Assembly (NCBI RefSeq): GCF_030412915.1
Contig: NZ_JAUHJR010000004.1
Coordinates: 291,493-355,492, forward strand
Direction of reading: 5' to 3'
Origin: Nocardioides abyssi
GTDB taxonomy: Bacteria > Actinomycetota > Actinomycetes > Propionibacteriales > Nocardioidaceae
DNA length: 64,000 nt
Position 1 is the first letter of the stretch. Each line of letters opens with the position of its first letter. The position numbers were made by a program, and so were the translations under genes. Positions 33,173-42,375 of this stretch are shown here, piece by piece. The notes beneath the pieces were generated by a model. It ran no database searches. It was not told where the DNA came from and was given only the letters and a program-made list of their open reading frames with translations.

Positions 33173-34288
33173 TCAGCTGTAGGTCGCGCGCACGGTGTCG
33201 GTGGTGGCGACGGACTGGCAGGCCAGCCGGATGCCGTCGGCCAGGTCCTCGTCGTCGAGCACGTCGTTGTGGCGCATCTCGACCTCCCCCTCGAGCAGGC
33301 GCACGGCGCAGGCCGAGCACTCCCCCTCGCGGCAGGAGTACGGCGCCTTGACGCCCTTCGCCTCGAGGTGCTCGAGCATCGTGGTGCCCGGCGCCCAGTC
33401 CTCGAACGCGTGCGTCTGGCCGTCGAGCTCGACCTCGAGCCGCACCGGGCCGGCCGGTCCCCCGCCGAGGCTCGACGGCTCCTGCGCGCCCCCCTCGTCC
33501 AGCAGAGCGTCCTCGTGCTCGGCCGCGTCGATCTCGGCCTCCGCGACCTCGACGTCGTGCAGGTCGCCGAACGGGTTGCCGCCCAGCGAGACGAACTTCT
33601 CCTGGTGGCGCCGCTCGCGCGGGAACTCCAGCTCCTTGAGCGCCGCGACCGTCATCTTCATGAAGGGTGCGGGACCACACACGAACGCGTCGTACGTCGC
33701 GTAGCCGGCGGCGAACGCCTTGACCTGCTCGTGGCTGGGCAGGCCCTGGACCGACTCGAGCCAGTGGACGACCACGAGCCGGTCGGGGTGCGCGGCGGCC
33801 AGCCGGGCCAGCTCGCCGGCGAAGATGACCGACCGCTCGTCGCGGTTGGCGTAGAACAGCACGATCCGGCCGGTCCCCTGCTCCAGCGCGGTGCGGGTGA
33901 TCGACATGACCGGCGTGATGCCGCTGCCGCCGGCGAAGAGGAGGAGGTCGGCGCTGAGCGAGGCCGGCGTGAAGATGCCGCTCGGCGGCAGCACGCGCAG
34001 CGAGTCGCCGGGCGCGAGGTGGTCGCAGATCCAGTTGGACGCGTAGCCGCCGTCGGTGCGCTTGACGGTGATGGTGAGCGGGCCGCCGCCGACCGGGCTG
34101 CTGCACAGCGAGTAGCACCGCGCCGCCACGCCGGTCTGGTCGCTGGGCACCGCGACGGTCAGGAACTGCCCCGGCTTGTAGGCGAAGTGCTCCTCGGCGC
34201 CCGCGGGCACCTCGAAGCTGATGGAGCGGGCGTCGGGCGTCTCCTCGACGACGTCGAGGATCTTCAGCTCGAAGGAGTCGGTGTCCAC
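33173..34288 (-). CDS. kshB: 3-ketosteroid-9-alpha-hydroxylase reductase KshB
   Basis: Electron-transfer partner of KshA, 371 residues. It carries an N-terminal FAD-binding domain (RCYSLCSSPVGG), an NAD(P)-binding domain (LLLFAGGSGITPVMSITRTAL, FVCGPAPFMKM) and a C-terminal plant-type [2Fe-2S] domain (YSCREGECSACAVRLLEG, then a fourth Cys in IRLACQS). The GTG giving MDTDSFELKILDVV was chosen because AGGAAG lies 5 bp upstream. It shares the leftward transcript of kshA. It passes electrons from NADH to the Rieske centre of KshA during ring B opening. Confidence 0.93.
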   Translation of the reverse strand: MDTDSFELKILDVVEETPDARSISFEVPAGAEEHFAYKPGQFLTVAVPSDQTGVAARCYSLCSSPVGGGPLTITVKRTDGGYASNWICDHLAPGDSLRVLPPSGIFTPASLSADLLLFAGGSGITPVMSITRTALEQGTGRIVLFYANRDERSVIFAGELARLAAAHPDRLVVVHWLESVQGLPSHEQVKAFAAGYATYDAFVCGPAPFMKMTVAALKELEFPRERRHQEKFVSLGGNPFGDLHDVEVAEAEIDAAEHEDALLDEGGAQEPSSLGGGPAGPVRLEVELDGQTHAFEDWAPGTTMLEHLEAKGVKAPYSCREGECSACAVRLLEGEVEMRHNDVLDDEDLADGIRLACQSVATTDTVRATYS

Positions 34289-34399
34289 GGGGTCTTCCTG
34301 GTCGGGGGCGGCCGGCGGGGGCCGTCGTGCGGGGCAGCGGTGCAGGGGCGCAGAGCAGGGCCAGCGCAAGGGGCGTGCAGGGGGTGGCGCGAGCGGTGC

Positions 34400-34693
34400 T
34401 CAGTATCCGTCCTCGGCGCCGACGGGGACGGCACCCTCCCGCACAGCGGTCTCGATGCTCGCCAGCATCCGCGGGCAGCCGACGTGGCTCTCGCGGCCGC
34501 CGGCGCGCCGGTTCAGCTCCGGGCAGTGCGCCCGCGCCTCGGTGCTCCACTGGATCGAGGTGTGGTGCTCGCTGTTCTTCTTCACCCCGACCTGTGCCAG
34601 GCAGTCCAGGCAGGCCACCTCGGTGAGCCGGGCGGAGGTGTAGAGCCGCTGGTCCTCCAGCGTCTCGGGGCTCAGCGGGACGAACGACGCCAT
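34400..34693 (-). CDS. Small Cys/His-rich protein between kshA and kshB
   Basis: A 97-residue protein lying between kshA and kshB on their transcript. Its ATG is 1 bp after the kshA stop, so it is coupled to kshA. It has C-L-D-C in VACLDCLAQVGVKK, the sequence KNSEHHTSIQWS, then single cysteines in HCPELN and VGCPRML. This pattern could bind a metal. I do not recognise a named family; small proteins of similar size are found at this position in other actinobacterial ksh loci (memory, not checked). Role possibly in hydroxylase assembly; inference. Confidence 0.75.
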   Translation of the reverse strand: MASFVPLSPETLEDQRLYTSARLTEVACLDCLAQVGVKKNSEHHTSIQWSTEARAHCPELNRRAGGRESHVGCPRMLASIETAVREGAVPVGAEDGY

Positions 34694-34694
34694 C

Positions 34695-35891
34695 TCAGGT
34701 GCCCGTCATGACCTGGGGCTTGCCCTCGGCCCCGGGGTTGGCCACGCCCTGGGCTGCGGCGTCGTCCTCGGCGGCCTTGCGGGCGAGGTTCTCGGCGACC
34801 TCGGCCTGCCAGAACTCGTTGGCCTTGGTCGTGTCGACCTCGAACTCGAACCGGTCGACCATCTCGGGCTGGACGTCGGCGACGTCGACGTAGAACTGCT
34901 CGTACCAGCGGCGCAGCTGGTAGACGGGCCCGTCCTCCTCGCAGAGCAGCGGGTTCTGCACCGGCACCTTGTTCTTCCAGATGTGCACGTCCTGCAGGAA
35001 GCCCTCGCCGAACATCGTGGCGTACTTCTTGGCGATGTACTGCGCGGTCTTCTCGTCGAGGCCCTCGGGCTTCTTGACCGCGATGCCGTACTGCAGGGTG
35101 AACGAGTCCGGCCCGGTGGGCAGGTGGCAGTTGATGAGGACGACCTCGGTGATGAAGCCCTTGTAGTCGACCTCGAGCCAGTTGATCATGTACGACGGCC
35201 CGTAGTAGGTGGCCTCGGATTTGAGGAACATCTCCGCGTCGCCGTACCCGCCGCTCACGTCGGGGCGGCCCTTGGACGCCATGTACTGCGTGGCGCGGGT
35301 GCCCTCGAAGACGTTGCGGAAGCTGGTGGGGAACGACAGGTGCACGTAGTAGAAGTGCGCCATGTCGACGACGTTGTCGATCAGCTCGCGGCAGTTCGAG
35401 CCCTCGATCGGCACGACCTCCCAGAACCAGTCGGTCCACTCGTCGGTGCCGATGCCGGGCAGCTCGGGCGGGAGGACGTCCATGTCCGGCGCGGAGCCCT
35501 CGACGTCGTGCCAGATCAGCACCTGGCCGTTGCGGATGACGACGGGGTAGCGCTGCGTGCGGGCGCGCAGCGGCACGCGGCGGGCGTAGGGGATCTGCTT
35601 GCACTTGCCGTCGCCGCCCCAGCGCCAGTCGTGGAACGGGCAGGCGATCTCGTCGCCCTTGACCGATCCCTGGGTCAGGTCGCCGCCCATGTGCCGGCAG
35701 TAGCCGTCGAGGACGTTGATCCCGCCCTGGCTGTCCTGCCAGACGACCAGCTTGGTGCCGAAGGCCTCGATGCCGTGCGGCTTGCCGTCGGCGAAGGAGA
35801 CCTCGGTGCCCAGGCAGTGCCAGCCGCGCGCGAAGCGCTCCGGCGGCTTGCCCTGGTCCAGGTAGCGGGTGCTGGAACCGGTGTCGCTCAT
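34695..35891 (-). CDS. kshA: 3-ketosteroid-9-alpha-monooxygenase oxygenase subunit KshA
   Basis: Rieske non-heme iron oxygenase that 9-alpha-hydroxylates androsta-1,4-diene-3,17-dione, triggering ring B opening, 398 residues. The ATG giving MSDTGSSTRYLDQG was chosen over an upstream ATG because GGGAGG lies before it. Rieske ligands are C65-x-H67 (YCRHMGG) and C84-x2-H87 (CPFHDW). The mononuclear iron site is seen in DNVVDMAHFYYVH (H179, H184). The divergent neighbour is fadE26 across a KstR-type box. Confidence 0.95.
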   Translation of the reverse strand: MSDTGSSTRYLDQGKPPERFARGWHCLGTEVSFADGKPHGIEAFGTKLVVWQDSQGGINVLDGYCRHMGGDLTQGSVKGDEIACPFHDWRWGGDGKCKQIPYARRVPLRARTQRYPVVIRNGQVLIWHDVEGSAPDMDVLPPELPGIGTDEWTDWFWEVVPIEGSNCRELIDNVVDMAHFYYVHLSFPTSFRNVFEGTRATQYMASKGRPDVSGGYGDAEMFLKSEATYYGPSYMINWLEVDYKGFITEVVLINCHLPTGPDSFTLQYGIAVKKPEGLDEKTAQYIAKKYATMFGEGFLQDVHIWKNKVPVQNPLLCEEDGPVYQLRRWYEQFYVDVADVQPEMVDRFEFEVDTTKANEFWQAEVAENLARKAAEDDAAAQGVANPGAEGKPQVMTGT

Positions 35892-35942
35892 CGCGTGCCT
35901 CCCGATCGTCGATGGCCGTACCGCGTGCCGGTGGACCAAAAC

Positions 35943-35956
35943 GAGAACAGGTTATA
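35943..35956. promoter_or_regulatory. KstR-type operator between kshA and fadE26
   Basis: GAGAACAGGTTATA fits the KstR core AAC-NN-GTT within T-NN-AAC-NN-GTT-NN-A, with a mismatch at the outer left base. It lies 52 bp upstream of kshA and 53 bp upstream of fadE26, so one site can control both directions. KstR is the cholesterol-responsive TetR repressor of mycobacteria and rhodococci; its gene is not in this window. Confidence 0.7.
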
Positions 35957-36008
35957 GTTTTCTGTCCGGTCTTTCCACCACTGGTACCACTCGGCAGGAG
36001 TCCGCACC

Positions 36009-37196
36009 ATGCACCTGGCCCTATCGGACGCGGAGCTCGCGCTGCGCGGGGAGCTCCACGACTACTTCTCCGAGCTGGTCACCCCGGAGGTGCGCGCCGG
36101 GCTGGCCGCCTCCACCGGTGAGTTCGGCGAGGCGGGCGTCTACAAGGACGTCATCCGGCAGCTCGGCAGCGACGGCTGGCTCGGCATCGGCTGGCCGGAG
36201 GAGTACGGCGGCCAGGCCCGCTCGATGGTCGAGCAGCTGATCTTCACCGACGTCGCCGCCGACCACGGCGTGCCGATCCCCTACCTCACGCTCAACACGG
36301 TGGGGCCGACGATCATGCGCTACGGCACCGACGAGCAGAAGGAGCACTTCCTGCCGCGGATCCTCGCCGGCGACCTGCACTTCTCCATCGGCTACTCCGA
36401 GCCCGGCTCCGGCACCGACCTCGCCTCGCTGCGCACCCGCGCGGTCCGCGAGGGCGACGAGTGGGTGATCAACGGCCAGAAGATGTGGACCTCGCTGATC
36501 CAGTACGCCGACTGGATCTGGCTGGCCTGTCGCACCGATCCCGACCTGCCCCGGCACAAGGGCCTGTCGATGATCCTGGTGCCGGCCGACGCGCCGGGCT
36601 TCTCCTACACCCCGGTGCACACGGTCGCCGGCGTCGGCACGAGCGCGACGTACTACGAGGACGTCCGCGTGCCGGTCTCCAACCTCGTCGGCGAGCTCAA
36701 CGGCGGCTGGTCCCTGATGACCAACCAGCTCAACCACGAGCGGGTCGCGCTGACCTCCTCCGCGCCGCTCACCCAGTCGCTGCGCCAGGTGCGCGCCTGG
36801 GCGCAGGAGACGAAGACCGCCACCGGCAGCCGGGTGATCGACACCGAGTGGGTGCAGATCGCGCTCGGCCGGGCCCACGCCCGCGTGGAGATGCTGACCC
36901 AGCTGAACTGGAAGCTGGCCTCCGACGCCGACCACGGCGTGGACCTGTCTCCCGCCGAGGCGTCGGCGACCAAGATCTACGGCTCCGAGCTGGCCACCGA
37001 GGTCTACCGCTCGCTGATGGAGGTCGTCGGCCCGAACGCCGCGCTGCCGGCCTCGACGGAGGGCTCGGTGCTCGCGGGCCGGCTCGAGCGGATGTACCGC
37101 TCGTCGCTGGTGATGACCTTCGGCGGCGGCACCAACGAGATCCAGCGCGACATCATCGGCTACGTGGGCCTCGGGCTGCCCGCGGCGAAGAGGTAG
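36009..37196 (+). CDS. fadE26: Acyl-CoA dehydrogenase FadE26-like, sterol side-chain beta-oxidation
   Basis: Flavoprotein dehydrogenase subunit, 395 residues, encoded directly before a second acyl-CoA dehydrogenase. AGGAG lies 9 bp before the ATG. Visible FAD/substrate motifs are WPEEYGGQARSMVEQLIF, GYSEPGSGTDLASLRTRA, GQKMWTSLIQYADW and the C-terminal GGGTNEIQRDIIGYVGLGLP. In Mycobacterium tuberculosis the FadE26-FadE27 pair (Rv3504-Rv3505) forms an alpha2beta2 enzyme for cholesterol side-chain acyl-CoAs; the same gene order supports that assignment. Control by the shared KstR box is likely. Confidence 0.85.
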   Translation: MHLALSDAELALRGELHDYFSELVTPEVRAGLAASTGEFGEAGVYKDVIRQLGSDGWLGIGWPEEYGGQARSMVEQLIFTDVAADHGVPIPYLTLNTVGPTIMRYGTDEQKEHFLPRILAGDLHFSIGYSEPGSGTDLASLRTRAVREGDEWVINGQKMWTSLIQYADWIWLACRTDPDLPRHKGLSMILVPADAPGFSYTPVHTVAGVGTSATYYEDVRVPVSNLVGELNGGWSLMTNQLNHERVALTSSAPLTQSLRQVRAWAQETKTATGSRVIDTEWVQIALGRAHARVEMLTQLNWKLASDADHGVDLSPAEASATKIYGSELATEVYRSLMEVVGPNAALPASTEGSVLAGRLERMYRSSLVMTFGGGTNEIQRDIIGYVGLGLPAAKR

Positions 37197-37205
37197 GGCA
37201 CCGGC

Positions 37206-38330
37206 ATGGACTTCTCCTTCACCCCCGAGCAGGACGAGGCCGCCGAGCTGGCCGCCCGGATCCTCGCCGACCGCGCCACGCCCGAGCGGATGCGCGCGGT
37301 CGAGCAGGCCGGCGACCGCTTCGACCGCGACCTGTGGCGCGACCTCGGCGAGGCCGGCCTGCTCGGCCTGGCCCTGCCCGAGGAGCACGGCGGCGCCGGT
37401 CTCGGCATCGTCGAGCTGTGCCGCGTGCTCGTCGAGGTCGGCCGCACGGTCGCCCCCGTCCCGCTCGCCTTCCACGGCCCCGCGGCCCGGGTCCTCGCCG
37501 AGCACGGCACGCCCGAGCAGCAGGCCACCTGGCTGCCCGGCGCCGCGTCCGGCACGTCGGTGCTGACCGCCGCGGTCGCCGAGGACCTCGCCTTCGCCCC
37601 GGAGCGGCCCACGACGACCGCCACCCGCGACGGCGACGGCGACGGCGACGGGTGGACCGTCACCGGCGCCAAGGCCGTGGTGCCCGCCGGAGCGTACGCC
37701 GACCTGCTGCTCGTCCCGGCCGAGACCGCCGACGGGGTCGCGGTGCTCCTCGTCCGGCCCGACGACCCCGGCGTGACCGTGACCCCGCTCGCCTTCACCG
37801 ACGGCGACCGGGTCGCGCGGGTCGAGCTCGACGGCGCCGCCCTGCCGGCGGACCGACTCCTCGGCCCCGCCGACGGCGCGGTCGACCGCAGGCTGCGGCA
37901 GCTGCTCGTGCTCGCCGCGGCCGCTGAGCAGCTCGGGGTCACGCAGGGCGCGCTCGCCCTCACGGCGGCGTACGCCAAGACCCGCGAGCAGTTCGGCCGG
38001 CCGATCGGGACGTTCCAGGCGGTCTCGCAGCGGCTCGCGGACGGCTACATCGACGTGCTCGGCCAGCGGCTGACCCTGTGGCAGGCCGCGTGGCGGCTCT
38101 CCGAGGGGCTGCCCGCCGAGACCGAGGTGGCGATCGCGAAGCTGTGGGCGGCCGACGCCGGCCACCGCCTCGCGCACACGACGATCCACGTGCACGGCGG
38201 TGTCGGCATCGACCTCGACGGCGAGGCGCACCGGTACTTCACGACCGCCAAGCGCTTCGAGATGCTCCACGGCGGCGCCACCGAGCAGGCCCTGCTCATC
38301 GGTCGCCGGCTCGCCGCCGAGCCCGCCTGA
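37206..38330 (+). CDS. fadE27: Acyl-CoA dehydrogenase FadE27-like, partner of FadE26
   Basis: Second subunit of the heteromeric steroid side-chain acyl-CoA dehydrogenase, 374 residues, 9 bp after fadE26. It has LALPEEHGGAGLGIVELCRV, YAKTREQFGRPIGTFQAVSQ and the C-terminal HVHGGVGIDLDGEAHRYFTTAK. Compared with FadE26 it lacks the glycine-rich middle domain sequence that binds the flavin phosphate (GxSEPxSGTD), the usual division of labour in these alpha2beta2 enzymes. A run DGDGDGDG near residue 142 comes from a short GGCGAC repeat. Confidence 0.83.
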   Translation: MDFSFTPEQDEAAELAARILADRATPERMRAVEQAGDRFDRDLWRDLGEAGLLGLALPEEHGGAGLGIVELCRVLVEVGRTVAPVPLAFHGPAARVLAEHGTPEQQATWLPGAASGTSVLTAAVAEDLAFAPERPTTTATRDGDGDGDGWTVTGAKAVVPAGAYADLLLVPAETADGVAVLLVRPDDPGVTVTPLAFTDGDRVARVELDGAALPADRLLGPADGAVDRRLRQLLVLAAAAEQLGVTQGALALTAAYAKTREQFGRPIGTFQAVSQRLADGYIDVLGQRLTLWQAAWRLSEGLPAETEVAIAKLWAADAGHRLAHTTIHVHGGVGIDLDGEAHRYFTTAKRFEMLHGGATEQALLIGRRLAAEPA

Positions 38331-38418
38331 CCCGGTAGCACCCCCCCCGCGTCGTCCGATCGGTCACACCTGGGCCGATCGGCGGCGCGCCTGCTTGACG
38401 TCTCCTAGCCTCGAGCCC

Positions 38419-39527
38419 ATGGTCCCCCGGCTGTCGCTGCTGCCTGCCCTCGTGGTGGCGCTCGTGCTCGCCCTCCTGCCGTGGTCCCCGGCCGGCTCGA
38501 CCGCGCCCGCGACCCGGACCGCGCCGGCGCCGGCGTCGGCTGCCGCGAGCGACAACCCGCTGGCCGGCGGCACGTGGGCGTCTACCGCGGCGGCGCGGAG
38601 ATGGCGTGGGCGCCGTACGAGCGGGCGACCGGCCGCAAGCGCGACCTGCTCGCGCAGATCGCGGACGCGCCGAAGGCCAAGTGGTTCGGCGACTGGATCC
38701 CCGACGGGGCGATCGGCGCGAAGGTCCGGGAGTACGTCACCAACGCGCAGGCCGGCGACCCCGACGCGCTCGTCCAGCTGACGGTGTTCCGGATGGTCCC
38801 GTGGGAGCACGAGGCGTGCACGCGGCTGCCGTCGAAGGCCGAGAAGACGTCGTACAAGAGGTGGGTCCGCCGGTTCGCCGACGCCCTCGGCGACACCCGG
38901 GCCGCCGTCGTGCTCCAGCCCGACGGCCCGTTCGCCCTCTGCGCGCCGCGTGGGTCGACCGAGCTGTCCCGCCTGGTGGGGTACGCCGCCCGCACCCTCG
39001 CCGCGCTCCCCCGCACCACCGTCTACATCGAGGTCGGGTCCGCCGGGTGGAACCACCTCGACCCGGAGCTCGCCGTCACGCAGCTCGTGCGGGCCGGGAT
39101 CCGCAAGGTCCGTGGCTTCCACCTCAACACCACGCACTACGAGTCGACGGCACGGCAGGTGCGCTTCGGCGCCCGGGTCGTCGAGGCGCTGGCCGCCCGC
39201 GGGATCGCCGGCAAGCACTTCACCGTCGACACCGCGCAGAACGGCCGCGGCTTCACCTTCGAGCACAACCGCAAGCACCACGGCGGCCGCTTCGACCACG
39301 CCCCCACGTGCCGGACGCGGAAGCAGACCCACTGCGTCACCCTCGGCATCCCGCCGACCTGGCGGGTGGCCGACCCGCGCTGGGGCCTGCCCGCCGACGT
39401 ACGCCGCCTGGCGGCCGCGCACGTCGACGGCTACCTCTGGGCGGGCCGCCCGTGGCTGCGGCGCCAGGCCAAGCCGTTCGACCTCCAGCGGGCGCTCGCG
39501 ATCACCCGCACCACGCCGTACCGCTGA
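38419..39527 (+). pseudogene. Secreted glycoside hydrolase family 6-like gene with a frameshift
   Basis: The 5' part encodes a signal peptide (MVPRLSLLPALVVALVLALL) and NPLAGGTW; the rest, in the next frame, continues GVYRGGAEMAWAPYERATG to WAGRPWLRRQAKPFDLQRAL. The two halves join at the G-run 38576-38578: adding one G would give NPLAGGTWGVYRGG, the usual GH6 start of the mature protein. The downstream part has GH6-like VVLQPDGPFALCA and YIEVGSAGWNHL. So it is either a one-base loss or a sequencing error. Restored length would be about 369 residues. A cellulase-type role is expected from the family. Confidence 0.75.
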
Positions 39528-39530
39528 ACC

Positions 39531-39564
39531 CGCTCGGGTCCGCTCGGGTCCGCTCGGGTCCGCT
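39531..39564. repeat. Tandem repeat of CGCTCGGGTC between convergent genes
   Basis: Three perfect copies of the 10-mer CGCTCGGGTC (39531-39560) followed by CGCT lie between the GH6 stop and the stop of the convergent NMO gene. No terminator-like hairpin with a T-run is visible. Confidence 0.8.
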
Positions 39565-40669
39565 AGACGCTGAACCCGTCGAGCCGCTGGACGGTCTCGG
39601 TGAACTCCGCGACCAGGTCGGCCATCACGTCGGCGACCGGGCGCACCTGGTTCATCCGGCCGACGATCTGGCCGACCGGCATCGAGATCACGTCGGGGTC
39701 GTTGGAGGCGACGATCCGGTTGTGCGCCTCGGCGACCAGGAGGTTCTGCAGCGGCATCGGGAGCGGCTGCGGGGCGCCCTCCTCGGCCCAGGCCTCGGTC
39801 CACCTCGTCTTCAGCAGCCGCGCCGGCTTGCCGGTGTAGACGCGGGTGCGGACGGTGTCGGAGGAGGTGGCGCGGGTGAACGCGGTCTCCCAGGCGGAGT
39901 GGTTGGCGGAGAGGTTGCGGTACTCCTCGGTGCCGAGCCAGATCGAGCCGGTCCACACGCCCTGCGCGCCGAGCGCGAGCGAGGCCGCGACCTGGCGGCC
40001 GGAGCCGATGCCGCCCGCGCCCAGCACCGGCACGTCGGGGCCGACCGCGTCGACGATGTCGGGGGTGAGCACCATGCTGGCCACCTCGCCCGTGTGCCCG
40101 CCGGCCTCGTAGCCCTGGGCGACGATGATGTCGACGCCGTTGGTGACGTGGCTGAGCGCGTGCTTGGCGGCGCCGGCGAGCGCCGCGACCTTGACGCCGT
40201 GCTCGTGGCACTTGTCGATGACGTCCTTCGGCGGGGAGCCCAGCGCGTTGGCGATGAGCACCGGGCGGTGCTGGAGCGCCACGTCGAGGTGGCTGCGGGC
40301 CACCGAGTGCAGCCAGCCGAGCACGCCGTCGCGGCCCTCGCCCTCGGGCAGCGGCGGGATGCCGAGCTTGAGCAGCGTCTGGTCGACGAACTGCTTGTGC
40401 TCCTCGGGGATCATCGAGGAGACGTCGAGTCCCTTGACCTCCTCGGGCACCTTCATCGGCATGACGATGTCGACGCCGTAGGGCTTGCCGTCGGTGTTGT
40501 CGTCGAGCCAGCTGAGGGTCTGCTCGAGCTCCTCGGTGTCGTTGAAGCGGACGCAGCCGAGCACGCCCAGCCCACCGGCGCGCGACACGGCGGCCGCGAC
40601 GTGCTCGGAGGGGGTGAAGGCGAAGATCGGGTACTCGATGCCGAAGGCGTCGCAGAGGGGGGTACGCAT
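39563..40669 (-). CDS. Nitronate monooxygenase-family flavoprotein
   Basis: FMN-dependent TIM-barrel protein of the NMO / 2-nitropropane dioxygenase family, 368 residues. The ATG (MRTPLCDAFGIEYPIFAF) lies 7 bp after the fadD19 stop on the same strand. The flavin-binding block is VDIIVAQGYEAGGHTGEVAS and PVLGAGGIGSGRQVAASLAL. Members include nitronate oxidases, enoyl reductases and IpdC; another member (ipdC) is present at 62338. Placement in the fadD19 operon suggests a step in sterol side-chain metabolism, but the substrate is unknown. Confidence 0.85.
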   Translation of the reverse strand: MRTPLCDAFGIEYPIFAFTPSEHVAAAVSRAGGLGVLGCVRFNDTEELEQTLSWLDDNTDGKPYGVDIVMPMKVPEEVKGLDVSSMIPEEHKQFVDQTLLKLGIPPLPEGEGRDGVLGWLHSVARSHLDVALQHRPVLIANALGSPPKDVIDKCHEHGVKVAALAGAAKHALSHVTNGVDIIVAQGYEAGGHTGEVASMVLTPDIVDAVGPDVPVLGAGGIGSGRQVAASLALGAQGVWTGSIWLGTEEYRNLSANHSAWETAFTRATSSDTVRTRVYTGKPARLLKTRWTEAWAEEGAPQPLPMPLQNLLVAEAHNRIVASNDPDVISMPVGQIVGRMNQVRPVADVMADLVAEFTETVQRLDGFSV

Positions 40670-40676
40670 CTGGTGC

Positions 40677-42329
40677 TCAGGCTCCCGTGGTGGCGGTGAC
40701 GGACTGGCTGGACGGGGCGGCCGGGCCGGACAGCGCCAGCTCCTTGGCCCGCGGGTACTGCGCCTTGCCGGTGGCGTTGCGCGGCACCCGGTCGACGATC
40801 GTGAGCGCCCGGGGCAGCTTGTAGCCCGACAGGTGCGCGCGCAGGTAGGTGCGCAGCTCCTCGAGCTCGAGGGTGTGGCCCTCGCGCAGCTCGACGACGG
40901 CGGCCACGGCCTGGCCGTAGCGCTCGTCGGGCACGCCGACCACGAGCACGTCGTACACCGCCGGGTGGCCCTTGACGGCCATCTCGACCTCTTCGGGGTA
41001 GACCTTCTCCCCACCGGTGTTGACGCAGTTGGAGCCGCGGCCGAGCAGCGTGACCTTGCCGCCCTCCTCGATGCGGGCGTTGTCGCCCGGGACCGAGTAG
41101 CGCTCGCCGTCGATGGTCAGGAAGGTCGCGGCCGACTTGACCTCGTCCTTGTAGTAGCCGACGGGCACGTGGCCACCGCGGCCGAGGCGGCCGACCTTGC
41201 CGATGTCCGTCGTGACGTCCAGGACCCGGTTGTCCTCGTCGATGACGACGCTGGCCGGGCCGAGCGCGACGACGGGGCCGTCGGCGCTGATGTTGCCCTT
41301 CTCCTGCATGCCCATGCCCTGGAAGCCGGTCTCCGAGGCGCCGATGGAGTCGGTGAAGACGGCGTTGGGGAACGCGTCCATCCACCGCTTCTTCACCGGT
41401 GGGCTGAAGATCGCCGCGCTGCTGGAGATCGCGAACAGGCTGGACCCGTCGAAGCCGCCCGCCTCGTAGGCCTCGATCAGCGGCCGGGCCATCGCGTCGC
41501 CGGTCATGAAGATCAGCTGGACCTTCTCGCGGTCGATGATCTCCCAGGTGCGGACGGGGTCGAACTTCGGCTCGAGGATCGTGAGGTGCCCGGCGAACAG
41601 GTGCATGAGCAGGCCGGCCTGGGCGCCCCCGTGCATGAGCGGGCTGAGCGGGAAGGTGACCATCCGCGGGTCGGTCGCCTGCTTGGACTGGTCGTACTCG
41701 TCCATCGGGGTGCCGGTGTAGAAGTCGATGCCGCCGCCGAGCACCCGCCAGAAGTCCTCGTGGCGCCACATGACGCCCTTCGGGAAGCCGGTCGTGCCGC
41801 CGGTGTAGATGATGTGCAGGTCGTCGCCGCTGCGCTCGCCGAAGTCGCGCTCGGTCGACTGGCCGGCCAGGGCGTCCTCCCACAGGACGCCGCCGTACGA
41901 CGACACGTCGCTCGCGTCGTCCGGCTCCAGGACGTCGGGCACGACGACCGCGAGCCGCAGCTTGTCGTGCTTGGGGAAGCAGGCCGCGACCAGGTCGGCG
42001 TACGTCCGCTCGTGGATGAGCGCCACGACGTCGGCGTTGTCGAAGAGGTAGTTCAGCTCGCCCTCGACGTACCGGTAGTTGACGTTGATGTTGACCGCTC
42101 GGATCTTCGTCACCGCCAGCACCGCGACGACGTGCTCGATGCTGTTCTTGGCGTAGATCGCCACGTGGTCGCCGGGCCCCACCCCCTGTGACTGGAGGTA
42201 GTGCGCGAGCTTGTTGGACTCGGCCTCGAGGTCGGCGAAGGTGGCGACCCGGTCCCCGACCTTGACGGCCGGGTTGTCGGGTGCGGCGTCGACCGCGTGC
42301 TCGAACAGGTCAGCGATGTTGTGAGCCAC
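40677..42329 (-). CDS. fadD19: Steroid-side-chain acyl-CoA ligase FadD19-like
   Basis: AMP-forming acyl-CoA synthetase, 550 residues. The AMP-binding motif is IIYTGGTTGFPKGVMWRHED, with the later GGEKVYPEEVEMAVKGHP hinge and the catalytic Lys region NATGKAQYPRAKEL. FadD19 activates cholestenoate-type side-chain acids and in rhodococci is required for C24-branched sterols (published knowledge). The divergent echA19 homologue across a KstR box repeats the Rv3515c-Rv3516 arrangement of M. tuberculosis, which supports the name. Confidence 0.9.
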   Translation of the reverse strand: MAHNIADLFEHAVDAAPDNPAVKVGDRVATFADLEAESNKLAHYLQSQGVGPGDHVAIYAKNSIEHVVAVLAVTKIRAVNINVNYRYVEGELNYLFDNADVVALIHERTYADLVAACFPKHDKLRLAVVVPDVLEPDDASDVSSYGGVLWEDALAGQSTERDFGERSGDDLHIIYTGGTTGFPKGVMWRHEDFWRVLGGGIDFYTGTPMDEYDQSKQATDPRMVTFPLSPLMHGGAQAGLLMHLFAGHLTILEPKFDPVRTWEIIDREKVQLIFMTGDAMARPLIEAYEAGGFDGSSLFAISSSAAIFSPPVKKRWMDAFPNAVFTDSIGASETGFQGMGMQEKGNISADGPVVALGPASVVIDEDNRVLDVTTDIGKVGRLGRGGHVPVGYYKDEVKSAATFLTIDGERYSVPGDNARIEEGGKVTLLGRGSNCVNTGGEKVYPEEVEMAVKGHPAVYDVLVVGVPDERYGQAVAAVVELREGHTLELEELRTYLRAHLSGYKLPRALTIVDRVPRNATGKAQYPRAKELALSGPAAPSSQSVTATTGA

Positions 42330-42340
42330 GGCGGCGAGAC

Positions 42341-42354
42341 TAGAACACGTTCTC
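42341..42354. promoter_or_regulatory. KstR-type operator between fadD19 and echA19
   Basis: TAGAACACGTTCTC is a nearly perfect KstR site (TAGAAC-NN-GTTCTA with one end mismatch). It lies 12 bp from the fadD19 start and 22 bp from the echA19 start, covering the shared promoter region. Confidence 0.88.
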
Positions 42355-42375
42355 GTTCTTGGCTAGCATCCCGCC

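Noticed and set aside
38575-38581. Programmed -1 frameshift in the GH6-type gene
   Set aside because: The site ACG TGG GCG lacks a slippery heptamer and a downstream structure was not evident; a lost G is simpler.
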